Shown here piece by piece: positions 9,281 through 18,121 of a stretch of DNA of 64,000 nt; the stretch's first letter is position 1, and each line of letters begins with the position of its first letter. Source of the stretch: Novosphingobium indicum (GTDB taxonomy: Bacteria; Pseudomonadota; Alphaproteobacteria; Sphingomonadales; Sphingomonadaceae); contig NZ_BMLK01000004.1 in NCBI RefSeq assembly GCF_014645195.1, forward strand, positions 186,001 to 250,000, read 5' to 3'. The notes beneath the pieces are model-generated. The model was given only the letters and a program-made list of their open reading frames with translations, was not told the DNA's origin and ran no database searches. Made by a program: the position numbers and the translations under genes.

Positions 9281-10951
9281 TCAGGGCGTAATGAAACCGA
9301 TCGTTTCCTGCTTCGGATCGTAGGAATCGGCCTTCCAGCGCACGGAACCGAACGGCCGCTCAAGGCGCCGCCGCACGCGGCTCTTGCTGCCGGAGCGGTT
9401 GAAGCCGTCAGCCTCTTCCTGAATCGCGAAGTCGGCCTGGGTATAGCGATCGCGCATGCGCAGGTAATCGCCCCAGGTGGGGCAGTGGTAGCGCTCGGTC
9501 CACAAGGCGGGATCGGCAATGTCGCGGGCAATGGACCATTGAAAGGCGCCGATGCGCTTACGCATCCCCTGCATCTTCATCATCACGCCATAGAAGTCGC
9601 GCGCACGATCGGGGTCGACGTCGTAGTCCACCTCGACCACGACCGGCCCGGACCGCATGGTCAGGCCCAGGCTGACCTCGGGCTCGTACCCGATCTCGAT
9701 GGAATCGTTGTCGAACGTCTGGTCCTTGCCGATCGGCAGAATGAAGCCGAGCAGCGAGGATGCGGCGACGGCAATGCCCGACGCGATCACCGCCACGGCA
9801 ACGCTGTACTCGCCCGCCACAACGCCCCAGCCCCAGGCTCCGATGCCGATACCCGCGGTAATCGCCGAGGAAAACAGCGAGAGCGCCCGCGCCGTCACCC
9901 AGCGCGGCGCGGAAAGCTGGACGGTCACGTTGAGCATGGCGATGGTCAGGATGTTGCCTGCCCCGACCACCAGAAAGGCCGCGCACGTGAGCACCAGCGA
10001 GTGGCTGAAGCCAATCGCGACGAGTGCGACGCCCGACGCGATCGCGAAGACCCGCACCGCCCACTCGGTCGAGATGCGCTCGCGGATTGCACTCACGAAC
10101 AGCGCCCCGGTCACGGCGCCGACCCCCTGCGCACCCAGCAGGATGCCGAAGGTCGCGGCATCGCCGTCAAGCAGGTCCTTGGCGATCAGCGGCGCCAGAG
10201 CCGATGCCGTCGCGGTCGAAAGACCGAAAACCAGCACGCGCATAAGGGCGGTGCGGATCGCGGGGGCGTGAAGCGCGTAGCGGGCACCGCCGATAATCGC
10301 ACGGTCGATGCGTTCGGGCGGCAGGCGCGACGGAATGTGCTTGCGCCGCCAGAGGAAGAAGGCCGTCAGCAGGGGCAGATAGAGCACCGCCGTCATGCCG
10401 AAGACGGCTTTGGCGCCGTATATCACCACGATCAGACCGCCGAGCGCGGGCCCGAAGCTGCGCGCCACGTTGTAGCTGATCGTGCCGAGCGCGACCGCCG
10501 CGGGCAAGTGCGCGCGCGAGACCTGCTCGGGGATCGAGGCCTGCCAGGACGGCGAGAACAGGGCGACACCGCCGCCGATCAGCACGCAAAAGCCCAGCAG
10601 CAGCCAGGGCGTGACCAGATCGAAGTGCGAGATCATCGCCAGTATGGCCGCGCACACGGCACTGAAACCCAGCCCAGTCATGGCGATCCGACGCCGGTCG
10701 AACATGTCCGCGATGGCACCTGCAGGCAGGGTGACCAGCATCAACGGCACCATCATCGCCGTCTGCACCAGCGCCACCATGCTGGGCTCGTCGGACAGGC
10801 GGGTCATTTCCCAAGCCGCGCCCACGCCGAGGAAAAGCTGCCCGAAATTGGAAAAGAGACTGGCCGACCAGATCCGGCGGAAGACCGGCTCCTTCAGAGG
10901 CGCGAAGGCGCCTCCGGCATCGTTCCTGTCGGCGTGTTCACTGCCGGCCAT
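9281..10951 (-). CDS. MFS transporter (EntS/DUF894 type) with C-terminal soluble domain
   Basis: Major facilitator of about 556 residues. The first ~400 residues form about 12 membrane helices with the loop motif GAIADMFDRRRIA between helices 2 and 3. Family members related to EntS export small molecules such as siderophores. The last ~150 residues (from about VVVEVDYDVDPDRARDFYG) are soluble and look like a ferredoxin-fold dimeric alpha-beta barrel of the antibiotic-biosynthesis-monooxygenase kind; this extension is known in part of the family. An ATG exists at 11008, but ATG 10951 has AGGGG upstream and removes a non-membrane tail, so I prefer it. It faces the thiolase gene across a 240-base divergent promoter region. 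Confidence 0.88.
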   Translation of the reverse strand: MAGSEHADRNDAGGAFAPLKEPVFRRIWSASLFSNFGQLFLGVGAAWEMTRLSDEPSMVALVQTAMMVPLMLVTLPAGAIADMFDRRRIAMTGLGFSAVCAAILAMISHFDLVTPWLLLGFCVLIGGGVALFSPSWQASIPEQVSRAHLPAAVALGTISYNVARSFGPALGGLIVVIYGAKAVFGMTAVLYLPLLTAFFLWRRKHIPSRLPPERIDRAIIGGARYALHAPAIRTALMRVLVFGLSTATASALAPLIAKDLLDGDAATFGILLGAQGVGAVTGALFVSAIRERISTEWAVRVFAIASGVALVAIGFSHSLVLTCAAFLVVGAGNILTIAMLNVTVQLSAPRWVTARALSLFSSAITAGIGIGAWGWGVVAGEYSVAVAVIASGIAVAASSLLGFILPIGKDQTFDNDSIEIGYEPEVSLGLTMRSGPVVVEVDYDVDPDRARDFYGVMMKMQGMRKRIGAFQWSIARDIADPALWTERYHCPTWGDYLRMRDRYTQADFAIQEEADGFNRSGSKSRVRRRLERPFGSVRWKADSYDPKQETIGFITP

Positions 10952-11040
10952 CGCTTCGTATTCCCCTGCGCCTGTTATTTGAATTCGGTCTTGCCGCACG
11001 CACGGCATGCGTCAAGCTGGCGCATCGCTAAGACGATCGA

Positions 11041-11076
11041 TTGACGCAATCTGTTCCCATCCCAATATACTAACCT
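11041..11076 (+). promoter_or_regulatory. Probable sigma-70 promoter of the thiolase gene
   Basis: TTGACG (11041-11046), a 17-base spacer and AATATA (11064-11069) form a good vegetative promoter reading right toward the thiolase start at 11192. The bases right after the -10 box read CTAACCT, the same half-site as in the 14-base palindrome at 13432-13445, suggesting a shared regulator. The link is inference. Confidence 0.45.
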
Positions 11077-11191
11077 GTGAAAGCAATCGCCTCCGCGATA
11101 GGGCGGCGGCCACCGATTGCATTTCCCCAGACGCCCACGCATGACCCCGGAAACGGCGCCGCGCGCGCACCGGAATTTGAGGAGACCAATC

Positions 11192-12445
11192 GTGACCGAA
11201 GCCTATATCATCGACGCTGTCCGGACCCCGCGCGGTATCGGCAAGATGGGCAAGGGCGCGCTCTCGGAAATGCACCCGGAACACCTGTCCGCAGCGGTGC
11301 TCTCGGCCCTCAAGGAACGCAACAATCTCGACACTGCAGACGTCGACGACGTGATCTGGGGCGTGTCCGCCGCGCTCGGCCTGCAGGCCGGCGACATCGG
11401 CCGCATGGCGGCGCTCGATGCCGGTTACGACGTCAAGGCCGGCGGCGTGACGCTGAACCGCTTCTGCGGCTCGAGCATCACCTCGACCAGCCTCGCTTCG
11501 GCGATGATCATGTCGGGCATGTCCGACCTGATGGTATCGGGCGGCATGGACATGCTGTCCTACGCCAACGCCTACGGCATGAAGATGCGCGAAGCCGGTC
11601 TCGGCAGCGCCGGCATGGGTGCCGGCAACCCTCGCCTGCAGGCCAAGCATCCGCAGTCGAACCAGGGCGTGTGCGCAGACGCGATCGCTGCGATGGAAGG
11701 CATCACCCGCGAGGAACTCGAAGCCTGGGGCGCCGAAAGCCAGCGCCGCGCCGACGTGGCGATCAAGGAAGGCCGCTTCGACAAGTCCACCATCACGGTG
11801 AAGGACGACGAGGGCAACGTGATCCTCGATCACGAGGAATACCCGCGTCCGGAAACGACCACGGAAAGCCTCGCCCAGCTCAAGCCGGCGTTCGAAATGT
11901 TCTACAACATGCCCTCGGTCAAAGGCGGCAAGACCTATGTCGAGCTTATCAACCAGGTCTATCCCGACGTCGAGATCAAGCCGATCCACCACGTCGGCAT
12001 TTCCTCGGGCGTTGTCGACGGCGCGTCGGCGATCCTGCTCGCTTCGAAGGACTATGCCGAGAAGCACGGCCTCAAGCCGCGTGCCCGCATCGTTGCCATG
12101 GCCGAGATCGGCGACTGCCCGACGCTGATGCTCAACGGTCCGGTCCCGGCCGCCAAGAAGGTGCTCGAAAAGGCCGGCCTGACCAAGGACGATATCGACG
12201 TCTGGGAAATCAACGAGGCGTTCGCCGTCGTCGTCGAGAAGTTCATCCGCGACCTCGACCTCGATCGCGCCAAGGTAAACCCCAACGGCGGCTCGATCGC
12301 TCTTGGGCACCCCATTGCCGGCACCGGCGCCATGCTGATAGGTACGGCTCTGGACGAACTGGAGCGTACGGGTGGCCGCTATGGCCTGATCACCATGTGC
12401 GCCGCCGGCGGCATGGCGCCCGCCATCATCATCGAGCGCGTCTGA
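11192..12445 (+). CDS. Acetyl-CoA acetyltransferase family thiolase
   Basis: Thiolase of 417 residues that cleaves 3-ketoacyl-CoA, the last step of a beta-oxidation round. The acylated cysteine is in LNRFCGSSITS, the base histidine in GHPIAGTGA and the second cysteine in MCAAGGMAPA; NEAFA is also present. GTG 11192 is chosen because GAGGAG lies directly upstream and the protein then begins VTEAYIIDAVRTPRG, the normal thiolase start; an ATG at 11117 would add an unrelated tail. It is followed after 24 bases by a MarR gene in the same direction, which may regulate it. Chain-length or ring-substrate preference is unknown. Confidence 0.95.
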   Translation: MTEAYIIDAVRTPRGIGKMGKGALSEMHPEHLSAAVLSALKERNNLDTADVDDVIWGVSAALGLQAGDIGRMAALDAGYDVKAGGVTLNRFCGSSITSTSLASAMIMSGMSDLMVSGGMDMLSYANAYGMKMREAGLGSAGMGAGNPRLQAKHPQSNQGVCADAIAAMEGITREELEAWGAESQRRADVAIKEGRFDKSTITVKDDEGNVILDHEEYPRPETTTESLAQLKPAFEMFYNMPSVKGGKTYVELINQVYPDVEIKPIHHVGISSGVVDGASAILLASKDYAEKHGLKPRARIVAMAEIGDCPTLMLNGPVPAAKKVLEKAGLTKDDIDVWEINEAFAVVVEKFIRDLDLDRAKVNPNGGSIALGHPIAGTGAMLIGTALDELERTGGRYGLITMCAAGGMAPAIIIERV

Positions 12446-12469
12446 ACGATAGCTAAGCAGGAGCAGCGC

Positions 12470-12961
12470 GTGGCGACCGACGCAGAAAACAAGACGACCG
12501 AAGGATGCAAGAAGGATCCTTTCGACGTCCGTGCCGAAAGCCCCAAGCGGCAGGTCGGCCTGCGGATGACCGTCATCTCGCGGTTGCAGCGCAACAACTT
12601 CGACCGCAAGGTGACTACGCTCGGCGTCACCCGTTCACAGTGGGCGATGATCGCGATCGTCGCCCGCTATCCGGGTTCCACGCAGCGCACGATCGCCGAA
12701 TACCTCGAGATGTCCGAAGCCTCGGCAGGTCGCCTGATCGACCGGCTGTGCGCTGACGGCCTGCTCGAACGCCGCGACCGGCGCGACGACCGCCGTGCGC
12801 GGGCCGTCTATCTGACCGATAAGGCGGGCCCCTTGCTCGAAAAGCTCGGCGCGATTGCCTCGGAAAGCGAACAGCGCATGTTCGCCGGCTTCTCGGACGA
12901 GGAAATCGAGAAGCTGCTGAGCTTCATGGAACGTATCTACGAGAACGTCAGCCGCGGCTAA
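12470..12961 (+). CDS. MarR family transcriptional regulator
   Basis: Winged-helix regulator of 163 residues. The recognition part is QRTIAEYLEMSEASAGRLIDRLCADGLLERR, followed by the wing DRRDDRRARAVYLT. MarR proteins usually repress nearby genes and are released by an aromatic or acyl-CoA ligand. It starts at GTG 12470 with AGGAGC upstream. It lies between the thiolase and CoA-transferase genes; the palindrome at 13432 and the half-site at 11070 are candidate targets, though this is not shown. Confidence 0.92.
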   Translation: MATDAENKTTEGCKKDPFDVRAESPKRQVGLRMTVISRLQRNNFDRKVTTLGVTRSQWAMIAIVARYPGSTQRTIAEYLEMSEASAGRLIDRLCADGLLERRDRRDDRRARAVYLTDKAGPLLEKLGAIASESEQRMFAGFSDEEIEKLLSFMERIYENVSRG

Positions 12962-13019
12962 GCCTTCGGGCTTCGCTGCGGCGGAACGCGATCTCGCCAA
13001 CAGACCACGCACAAAGAGA

Positions 13020-13047
13020 AAGGGCGGCACCTCGCGGCACCGCCCTT
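13020..13047. terminator. Bidirectional terminator between MarR gene and small secreted protein
   Basis: AAGGGCGG and CCGCCCTT form an 8-base perfect stem around a 12-base loop, between two converging genes. The leftward reading is followed by a T-rich run (TTTCTCTTT), the rightward one by CCTTCTT. Confidence 0.7.
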
Positions 13048-13071
13048 CCTTCTTGAGAGCTCGTTTCGCGC

Positions 13072-13392
13072 TTACTTGGCGCGAGCGATTTCCTTCTTCG
13101 AAAGCGAGGTCACGACCTTGCCTTCGACTTCGCTGACAGTCGAAACCGGAACGGTGACCAGACGACCGTTCATGATGACCTGCGGGTTGCCTTCGGCGTT
13201 CACGCGGTAGATCGGCGCAATGCGGTAGCCATTCGAAGCGTACAGCATCATGCCAGCGTTGAGTTCAACCGGAGCAGCAGCTTCTTCGGTGACTTCACGG
13301 ACAGCCTGGGTCGTCTCGGCGAACACGGTGGTCGGCACAACGGCCAGGGTCGCGACAGTGGCAAGGGCGGCGAGAGGGGCAAACTTGATCAT
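13072..13392 (-). CDS. Small secreted protein of unknown function
   Basis: 106 residues. The first ~25 form a Sec signal (MIKFAPLAALATVATL... cut near VFAET), so the mature ~80-residue protein is periplasmic. The middle (YRIAPIYRVNAEGNPQVIMN) and the segment LVTVPVSTVSEVEGKVVTS resemble a small beta-barrel of the PRC type, but this is weak. I do not recognise the family beyond similar short secreted proteins in sphingomonads. It is a single gene with its own terminator. A 14-base palindrome lies 40 bases upstream of its start. Confidence 0.75.
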   Translation of the reverse strand: MIKFAPLAALATVATLAVVPTTVFAETTQAVREVTEEAAAPVELNAGMMLYASNGYRIAPIYRVNAEGNPQVIMNGRLVTVPVSTVSEVEGKVVTSLSKKEIARAK

Positions 13393-13723
13393 GTGTAACT
13401 CCAGAATGCGGAATGTGGTTTTCTTAACTTACTAACCTAGGTTAGGAGTTCTCTTCGGAAAAGTCAATTGCAAATGACGCAAGTGCAAACTCGATTTCCT
13501 CAACTTTCATTAACTAATTGTTTTAAATACCCTAAATTCCACGCTGCATCGCACAATTATCTTGTTGCAGCGCCGAATCACCCTTCGGATAATCGTCTGC
13601 ACGATGGGCTATGAGGTTGATCCGCCAATGGATTACGCGCAAACCGGGGCGAACTCGAAAATGCCCTGAAAGCGGGTTTCGAGAGCCGCTGATTTGCAAG
13701 AACACAACAGGGACTGGCAGCAG
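13393..13723. other. AT-rich intergenic region, divergent promoters
   Basis: 331 bases between two diverging genes, clearly more AT-rich than its surroundings. It contains the CTAACCTAGGTTAG palindrome (13432-13445), the tandem GCAAATGAC/GCAAGTGCA around 13470-13485, and a TTTAAATACCC stretch near 13520 that could hold a promoter. No coding sequence is convincing. Confidence 0.6.
13432..13445. promoter_or_regulatory. Perfect 14-base palindrome, candidate operator
   Basis: CTAACCTAGGTTAG is exactly self-complementary. It sits 40 bases upstream of the start of the small secreted gene (leftward) and 280 bases upstream of the CoA-transferase gene (rightward). The half-site CTAACCT recurs at 11070-11076 over the predicted thiolase transcription start. 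The size and symmetry suit a MarR or TetR dimer. Confidence 0.5.
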
Positions 13724-14953
13724 ATGTCGACAAAGGTCATGGAGGGCGTGCGCGTCCTGGAAGTAGCGCAGTTCACTTTCACTCCGGCCGCCGGCGCGAT
13801 CCTCGCGGACTGGGGCGCGGACGTGATCAAGATCGAACACCCGGTGCGCGGCGACACGCAGCGTGGCTTCCTCAATATGGGCGGCGTGACGCTCGACCCG
13901 CAGCGCCACACGCTGTTCGAACACCCCAACCGCGGCAAGCGCTCCGTCGGCATCGATCTGTCGACCCCGGAAGGCCAGGAAGTTCTCTACGAACTCGCCA
14001 AGCAGTGCGATGTCTTCCTGACCAACTACCTTCCGCAGGTGCGCCAGAAGAACAAGTTCGACGTCGAGCACATCCGCGCCGTCAATCCGAACATTATCTA
14101 TGCGCGTGGCTCGGCGCTCGGCAACAAGGGCCCCGAACGGCTCGTCGGCGGCTTCGACGGAACCTGTTTCTGGTCGCGCAGCGGCGTCGCCTATTCGATG
14201 ACGCCGGAAGAACTGCCGGGCCCGCTCTCGCAGGGCATTCCCGCTTTCGGTGATTCCATCGGCGGTATGTTCATCGCGGGCGGCATTTCCGCAGCACTTT
14301 ATCACCGCGAAAAGACCGGTGAAACTTCCGAATTAGACGTCTCGCTGCTCAGCACGGCCGCCTGGGCGTCGGGTGCCCTGATCGCGCAGGTGGCCGAAAC
14401 CGGCATTCTCACCCGCAACCCGATGCCCGGTTCGGGCGGCGCGGCGCGTAATCCCTTCATGGGCAACTACCAGACTTCGGATGGCGGCACGATCAACCTG
14501 TGCACGATTTCTCCCACGGGCCACATCAAGAGCCTGTTCGAGCATGTTGGTGTTCCCGAAGCGGCAGACGATCCACGCTTCTCCGAACCGCGCGCCCTGT
14601 TCGAGAATGCCGGAGCCGCCAGCGACATCCTGGTAAAGGCTTTCGCGGCCCAGCCGTTCGAATACTGGCGCCAGCACCTCAAGACGTTCTCCGGCCAGTG
14701 GGCACCGATCCAGAGCTTTGCCGACCTGCTTACAGACGAGCAGGCCCTCGCCAACGACATGATCGTCGAAGTCGAGGCGGCTGACGGCGGCGATCCGCTC
14801 AAGCTGGTGCGCGGCCCCGTGCAGTGGAATGGCGAACCGGTCGAGACCACCCGCTCGCCGCAGGCGTCCGAACACACCGAGATCGTGCTCATGGAAATGG
14901 GCGTCGAGTGGGACAAGATCGAGGAATGGAAGGCCAAGGGTGCGATCGCCTGA
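13724..14953 (+). CDS. CaiB/BaiF family CoA-transferase (first of tandem pair)
   Basis: Family III CoA-transferase of 409 residues, moving CoA between carboxylic acids by way of a catalytic aspartate. N-terminal Rossmann part with [18 protein letters not shown]; the likely catalytic Asp is in PAFGDSIGGMFIAGG. I start at ATG 13724 ([16 protein letters not shown]), where homologues begin; TTG 13694 is possible. The next gene is a close paralogue with the same motifs ([17 protein letters not shown]), so the two arose by tandem duplication or form a heteromer. With the ligase and hydratase nearby it probably activates or recycles a pathway acid. Confidence 0.93.
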   Translation: MSTKVMEGVRVLEVAQFTFTPAAGAILADWGADVIKIEHPVRGDTQRGFLNMGGVTLDPQRHTLFEHPNRGKRSVGIDLSTPEGQEVLYELAKQCDVFLTNYLPQVRQKNKFDVEHIRAVNPNIIYARGSALGNKGPERLVGGFDGTCFWSRSGVAYSMTPEELPGPLSQGIPAFGDSIGGMFIAGGISAALYHREKTGETSELDVSLLSTAAWASGALIAQVAETGILTRNPMPGSGGAARNPFMGNYQTSDGGTINLCTISPTGHIKSLFEHVGVPEAADDPRFSEPRALFENAGAASDILVKAFAAQPFEYWRQHLKTFSGQWAPIQSFADLLTDEQALANDMIVEVEAADGGDPLKLVRGPVQWNGEPVETTRSPQASEHTEIVLMEMGVEWDKIEEWKAKGAIA

Positions 14954-14998
14954 TCGCGGTCCCTGCCCTCACTTAAGCGTACAAGAGGATAGACCGGC

Positions 14999-16225
14999 AT
15001 GAAGCAGGTGATGAAGGGCGTAAGAGTGCTGGAAGTGGCACAGTTCGTCTTCGTCCCTGCTGCCGGTGCCGTGCTGGCCGACTGGGGCGCAGACGTCATC
15101 AAGGTCGAGCATCCCGTGCGCGGCGATGCGCAGCGCGGCATGCTTTCGATCGCCGGCGCCAAGCTCGACCCGGTCGTCAATCCGATGATCGAGCACCCCA
15201 ACCGGGGCAAGCGCTCCATCGGCATCGACGTCGCGACCGAGGAAGGCCAGAAGCTCATCTACGAGCTGGCGAAGACCGCCGACGTCTTTCTCACCAACTA
15301 CCTGCCTTCCGCACGCCAGAAGCTGAAGATCGACGTGGAGCACATCCGCGCCGCGAATCCCGATATCATCTATGCCCGCGGCAGCGGCTATGGCGACAAG
15401 GGCCCATCGCGTGATCGCGGCGCTTTCGACGCCACTGCCTTCTGGATCCATTCCGGCCTTGGCCACGCGCTGACCCCGCAGGAATTCGACGTCCCGCTGA
15501 CCATGGGCGTGGGCGGCATGGGCGATTCCATCAGCGGCATGTATCTGGCCGGGGGCATTGCCGCCGCGCTCTACAACCGCGCGCAGACCGGCGAGACCTC
15601 CGAGATCGACGTTTCGCTGTTCAACAGCGCTATGTGGTCGATGGGTCAGGTCGTCGCTCCTTATCTGCACACCGGCAAGATGATGCGGGTGAGCAAGCCG
15701 CAGGCCGGCGGCGCGGCCGTCAATCCCTTCCTGGGCCACTACAAGACCTCGGACGGGCGCGTCATCAGCCTCTTCATCATGGTCCCGGACCCCTACATCC
15801 GCGACACCTTCGAGCATCTCGGCATTCCCGAAGCGGCGGACGATCCCCGCTTTGCCAATGCCCTTTCGCTCATGGAAAACAGCGCCGCGGCCAGCGAAGT
15901 GATCACCGCATCCATTGGCGCGCAGACCTTTGCCTACTGGTGCGAACGCCTGCAGACGATGCGCGGCCAGTGGGCGGCGGTCCAGACCCTGCTCGACCTC
16001 GGCGACGATCCGCAGGCGCAGGCCAACGACACGTTCATGGAAGTCGAACCGATCGACGGCTCCGATCCGATGCGCATCGTGCGCAGCCCCGTGCAGTTCG
16101 ATCACCAGGCGTTCGCAACGCCTCGTGCTCCACAGCCATCAGAACATACTGAGACGGTATTGCTCGAGCTCGGCCTTGAATGGGACGACATCGAAAGCCT
16201 AAAGGCACACGGTGCTATTGCATGA
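14999..16225 (+). CDS. CaiB/BaiF family CoA-transferase (second of tandem pair)
   Basis: 408 residues, strongly similar along its whole length to the upstream gene (shared [40 protein letters not shown]). The likely catalytic Asp is in [18 protein letters not shown] 14999 lies 45 bases after the first copy, with AGAGGATAG upstream. Two similar subunits side by side fit the heteromeric CoA-transferases known in aromatic-acid degradation (for example benzylsuccinate CoA-transferase, BbsEF), but which acid is used here is not known. Confidence 0.93.
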   Translation: MKQVMKGVRVLEVAQFVFVPAAGAVLADWGADVIKVEHPVRGDAQRGMLSIAGAKLDPVVNPMIEHPNRGKRSIGIDVATEEGQKLIYELAKTADVFLTNYLPSARQKLKIDVEHIRAANPDIIYARGSGYGDKGPSRDRGAFDATAFWIHSGLGHALTPQEFDVPLTMGVGGMGDSISGMYLAGGIAAALYNRAQTGETSEIDVSLFNSAMWSMGQVVAPYLHTGKMMRVSKPQAGGAAVNPFLGHYKTSDGRVISLFIMVPDPYIRDTFEHLGIPEAADDPRFANALSLMENSAAASEVITASIGAQTFAYWCERLQTMRGQWAAVQTLLDLGDDPQAQANDTFMEVEPIDGSDPMRIVRSPVQFDHQAFATPRAPQPSEHTETVLLELGLEWDDIESLKAHGAIA

Positions 16226-16249
16226 TGCGGAGCAGGTGCCGCATGCAAT
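16217..16249 (+). other. Intercistronic hairpin after the CoA-transferase pair
   Basis: ATTGCAT-GCGG pairs with CCGCATGCAAT with a 3-base bulge, overlapping the stop of the second CoA-transferase. There is no T run, so it may be an mRNA-stabilising or processing hairpin rather than a terminator. Confidence 0.3.
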
Positions 16250-16287
16250 ATATTCGCAACAGATAACCCGATACGAAGGAACTTGAA

Positions 16288-16578
16288 ATGAAGCCTGGAA
16301 CCCGTCTGAAGAGTGCCGCCTGCGACACCGAAGTCATGGTCATCCGCTGCGCCGACGGTCAGATCGAATGCGGCGGTGCGCCGATGGGCGAAGCCAAGCC
16401 CGCCGAAGCCGCGCCGCTCTCCGCCGATTTCTCGGCCGGTACGCTGATGGGCAAGCGCTATGTCGATGCCGACGGCAAGTACGAGCTGCTCTGCGTGAAG
16501 CCCGGCAAGGGCTCGCTCTCGGTCGATGGTGTTGCGCTGGTCGTCAAGGACGCCAAGCCGCTTCCCGCTTCCGACTGA
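16288..16578 (+). CDS. Small conserved cysteine-containing protein
   Basis: 96 residues, beginning MKPGTRLKSAACDTEVMVIR with cysteines spaced C-x8-C-x6-C (CDTEVMVIRCADGQIECGG) and a fourth Cys in ELLCVKPGKGSLSVDG. No signal peptide or membrane helix. A small zinc- or metal-binding fold is possible from the cysteine spacing, but this is inference. It lies between the CoA-transferase pair and the acyl-CoA ligase, all rightward with short gaps, so it is likely co-expressed and may be an accessory factor. I do not recognise a named function. Confidence 0.8.
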   Translation: MKPGTRLKSAACDTEVMVIRCADGQIECGGAPMGEAKPAEAAPLSADFSAGTLMGKRYVDADGKYELLCVKPGKGSLSVDGVALVVKDAKPLPASD

Positions 16579-16618
16579 GCCACGCGACAAAACACCCGAG
16601 CCAAGGCCGCATTAACCG

Positions 16619-18121
16619 ATGAACATCGCCCTTCTACTCGAAATGGCGGCGGAAGCCGCGCCCGACCGCGTCGGTCTCGTCTGCGACGGCAAGCGCTGGA
16701 CTTATGGAGACCTGCTCGACGCCGCACGCGGTGCCTTCGAACTGATTCAGGAAAGCGAGGCGGAATACGTCGCCCTGCTCGACGAGAGCAGCGAAGCGGC
16801 GGTAATCGCGGTGTTCGGCGCGGCCCTGGCCGGGGTGCCCTATTGCCCGCTCAACTACCGTCTGCCCGATGCCGACCTCGCAGCACTGCTTGATCGCGTC
16901 TCGCCGGCACTGGTCGTGGGCGATGAAGAACGCATCATGCGCGTCGCGGGCGATCAGGGCCACACGATCTTCTCGCGCGAGGAATTCACGCTCAAGGCGC
17001 AGGAAACCGTGCCCGAGCCGGAATCGCGCGAATACGATCCGGGCGAAGGCATCGCGATCCAGCTCTTCACCAGCGGCACCACCGCCGCGCCGAAGGCCGC
17101 GATCCTGCGCCACTCCAACCTGCTCGGTTACATCCTCGGCACGGTGGAATTCGCGTCCGCTGACGAAGCCGATGCCGCGCTGGTGGTGGTGCCGCCCTAT
17201 CACATCGCCGGTATCTCGGCGCTGCTCAGCTCGATCTACTCGCTGCGCAAGATCGTGATGCTGCCCAACTTCACGCCCGAAGGCTGGCTCGGCCTGGTCG
17301 AGACCGAAACGGTCACCAATGCCTTCGTCGTCCCGACCATGCTGGCGCGTATCGTCGATGCCATGGAAAAGGGCGTGACCGCCAACACCGAAAGCCTGCG
17401 CGCAATCGCCTACGGCGGCGGCAAGATGCCGCTGGAAGTGATCCACAAGGCGCTCGAACGCTTCCCCTCCGCCGGTTTCACCAATGCCTATGGCCTGACC
17501 GAAACGAGCTCCACCGTCGCGCTGCTCGGCCCCGACGATCACCGCGAGGCGCTGGCTTCGGACGATCCGAAGGTGCGCGCGCGCCTCACCTCTCTGGGTC
17601 AACCGATCCCGACCGTGGAAATGCAGATCCGCGGCGAGAATGGGGAAGTGCTCGGCCCCAACGAGCCCGGCGAGATCTATGTGCGCGGCGAACAGGTTTC
17701 GGGCGAGTACAAGGAAAAGAGCGCGCTCGATGCCGAGGGCTGGTTCCCGACCCGCGATGCGGGTTACATGGACGAGCACGGCTATCTGTTCCTCTCCGGC
17801 CGTGCCGACGACGTGATCGTGCGCGGCGGCGAGAACATGTCGCCGGGTGAAATCGAGGACGTTCTGCTCACGCATCCGGCCATCGCCGATGCCTGCGCCT
17901 GCGCGGTTGCATCCGTGGAATGGGGCGAGGCCGTGGGCGTTGCCATCGTCACCCGCGAAGGGCACGAGACGCCGGGCGAAGACGAAATCAAGTCGATGAT
18001 CCGCTCGCGCCTGCGCTCCTCGCGCGTGCCCGAGAAAATCGCCTTCGTGGAAGAGCTGCCCTATAACGAGATGGGCAAGTTGCTGCGGCGGAAGGTCAAG
18101 GAAGTCCTTGCGGACACCTGA
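16619..18121 (+). CDS. AMP-forming acyl-CoA ligase
   Basis: ANL-family ligase of 500 residues that activates a carboxylic acid with ATP and CoA through an acyl-AMP. P-loop LFTSGTTAAPKAAIL, A5 motif NAYGLTETSS, A7/A8 hinge GWFPTRDAGYMDEHGYLFLS and RADDVIVRGGENMSPGEIE, and the C-terminal lysine in YNEMGKLLRRK are all present, so it should be active. ATG 16619 lies 40 bases after the small Cys protein; the stop overlaps the next gene by 14 bases. The acid is not predictable; context suggests a ring-derived or branched side-chain acid. Confidence 0.94.
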   Translation: MNIALLLEMAAEAAPDRVGLVCDGKRWTYGDLLDAARGAFELIQESEAEYVALLDESSEAAVIAVFGAALAGVPYCPLNYRLPDADLAALLDRVSPALVVGDEERIMRVAGDQGHTIFSREEFTLKAQETVPEPESREYDPGEGIAIQLFTSGTTAAPKAAILRHSNLLGYILGTVEFASADEADAALVVVPPYHIAGISALLSSIYSLRKIVMLPNFTPEGWLGLVETETVTNAFVVPTMLARIVDAMEKGVTANTESLRAIAYGGGKMPLEVIHKALERFPSAGFTNAYGLTETSSTVALLGPDDHREALASDDPKVRARLTSLGQPIPTVEMQIRGENGEVLGPNEPGEIYVRGEQVSGEYKEKSALDAEGWFPTRDAGYMDEHGYLFLSGRADDVIVRGGENMSPGEIEDVLLTHPAIADACACAVASVEWGEAVGVAIVTREGHETPGEDEIKSMIRSRLRSSRVPEKIAFVEELPYNEMGKLLRRKVKEVLADT

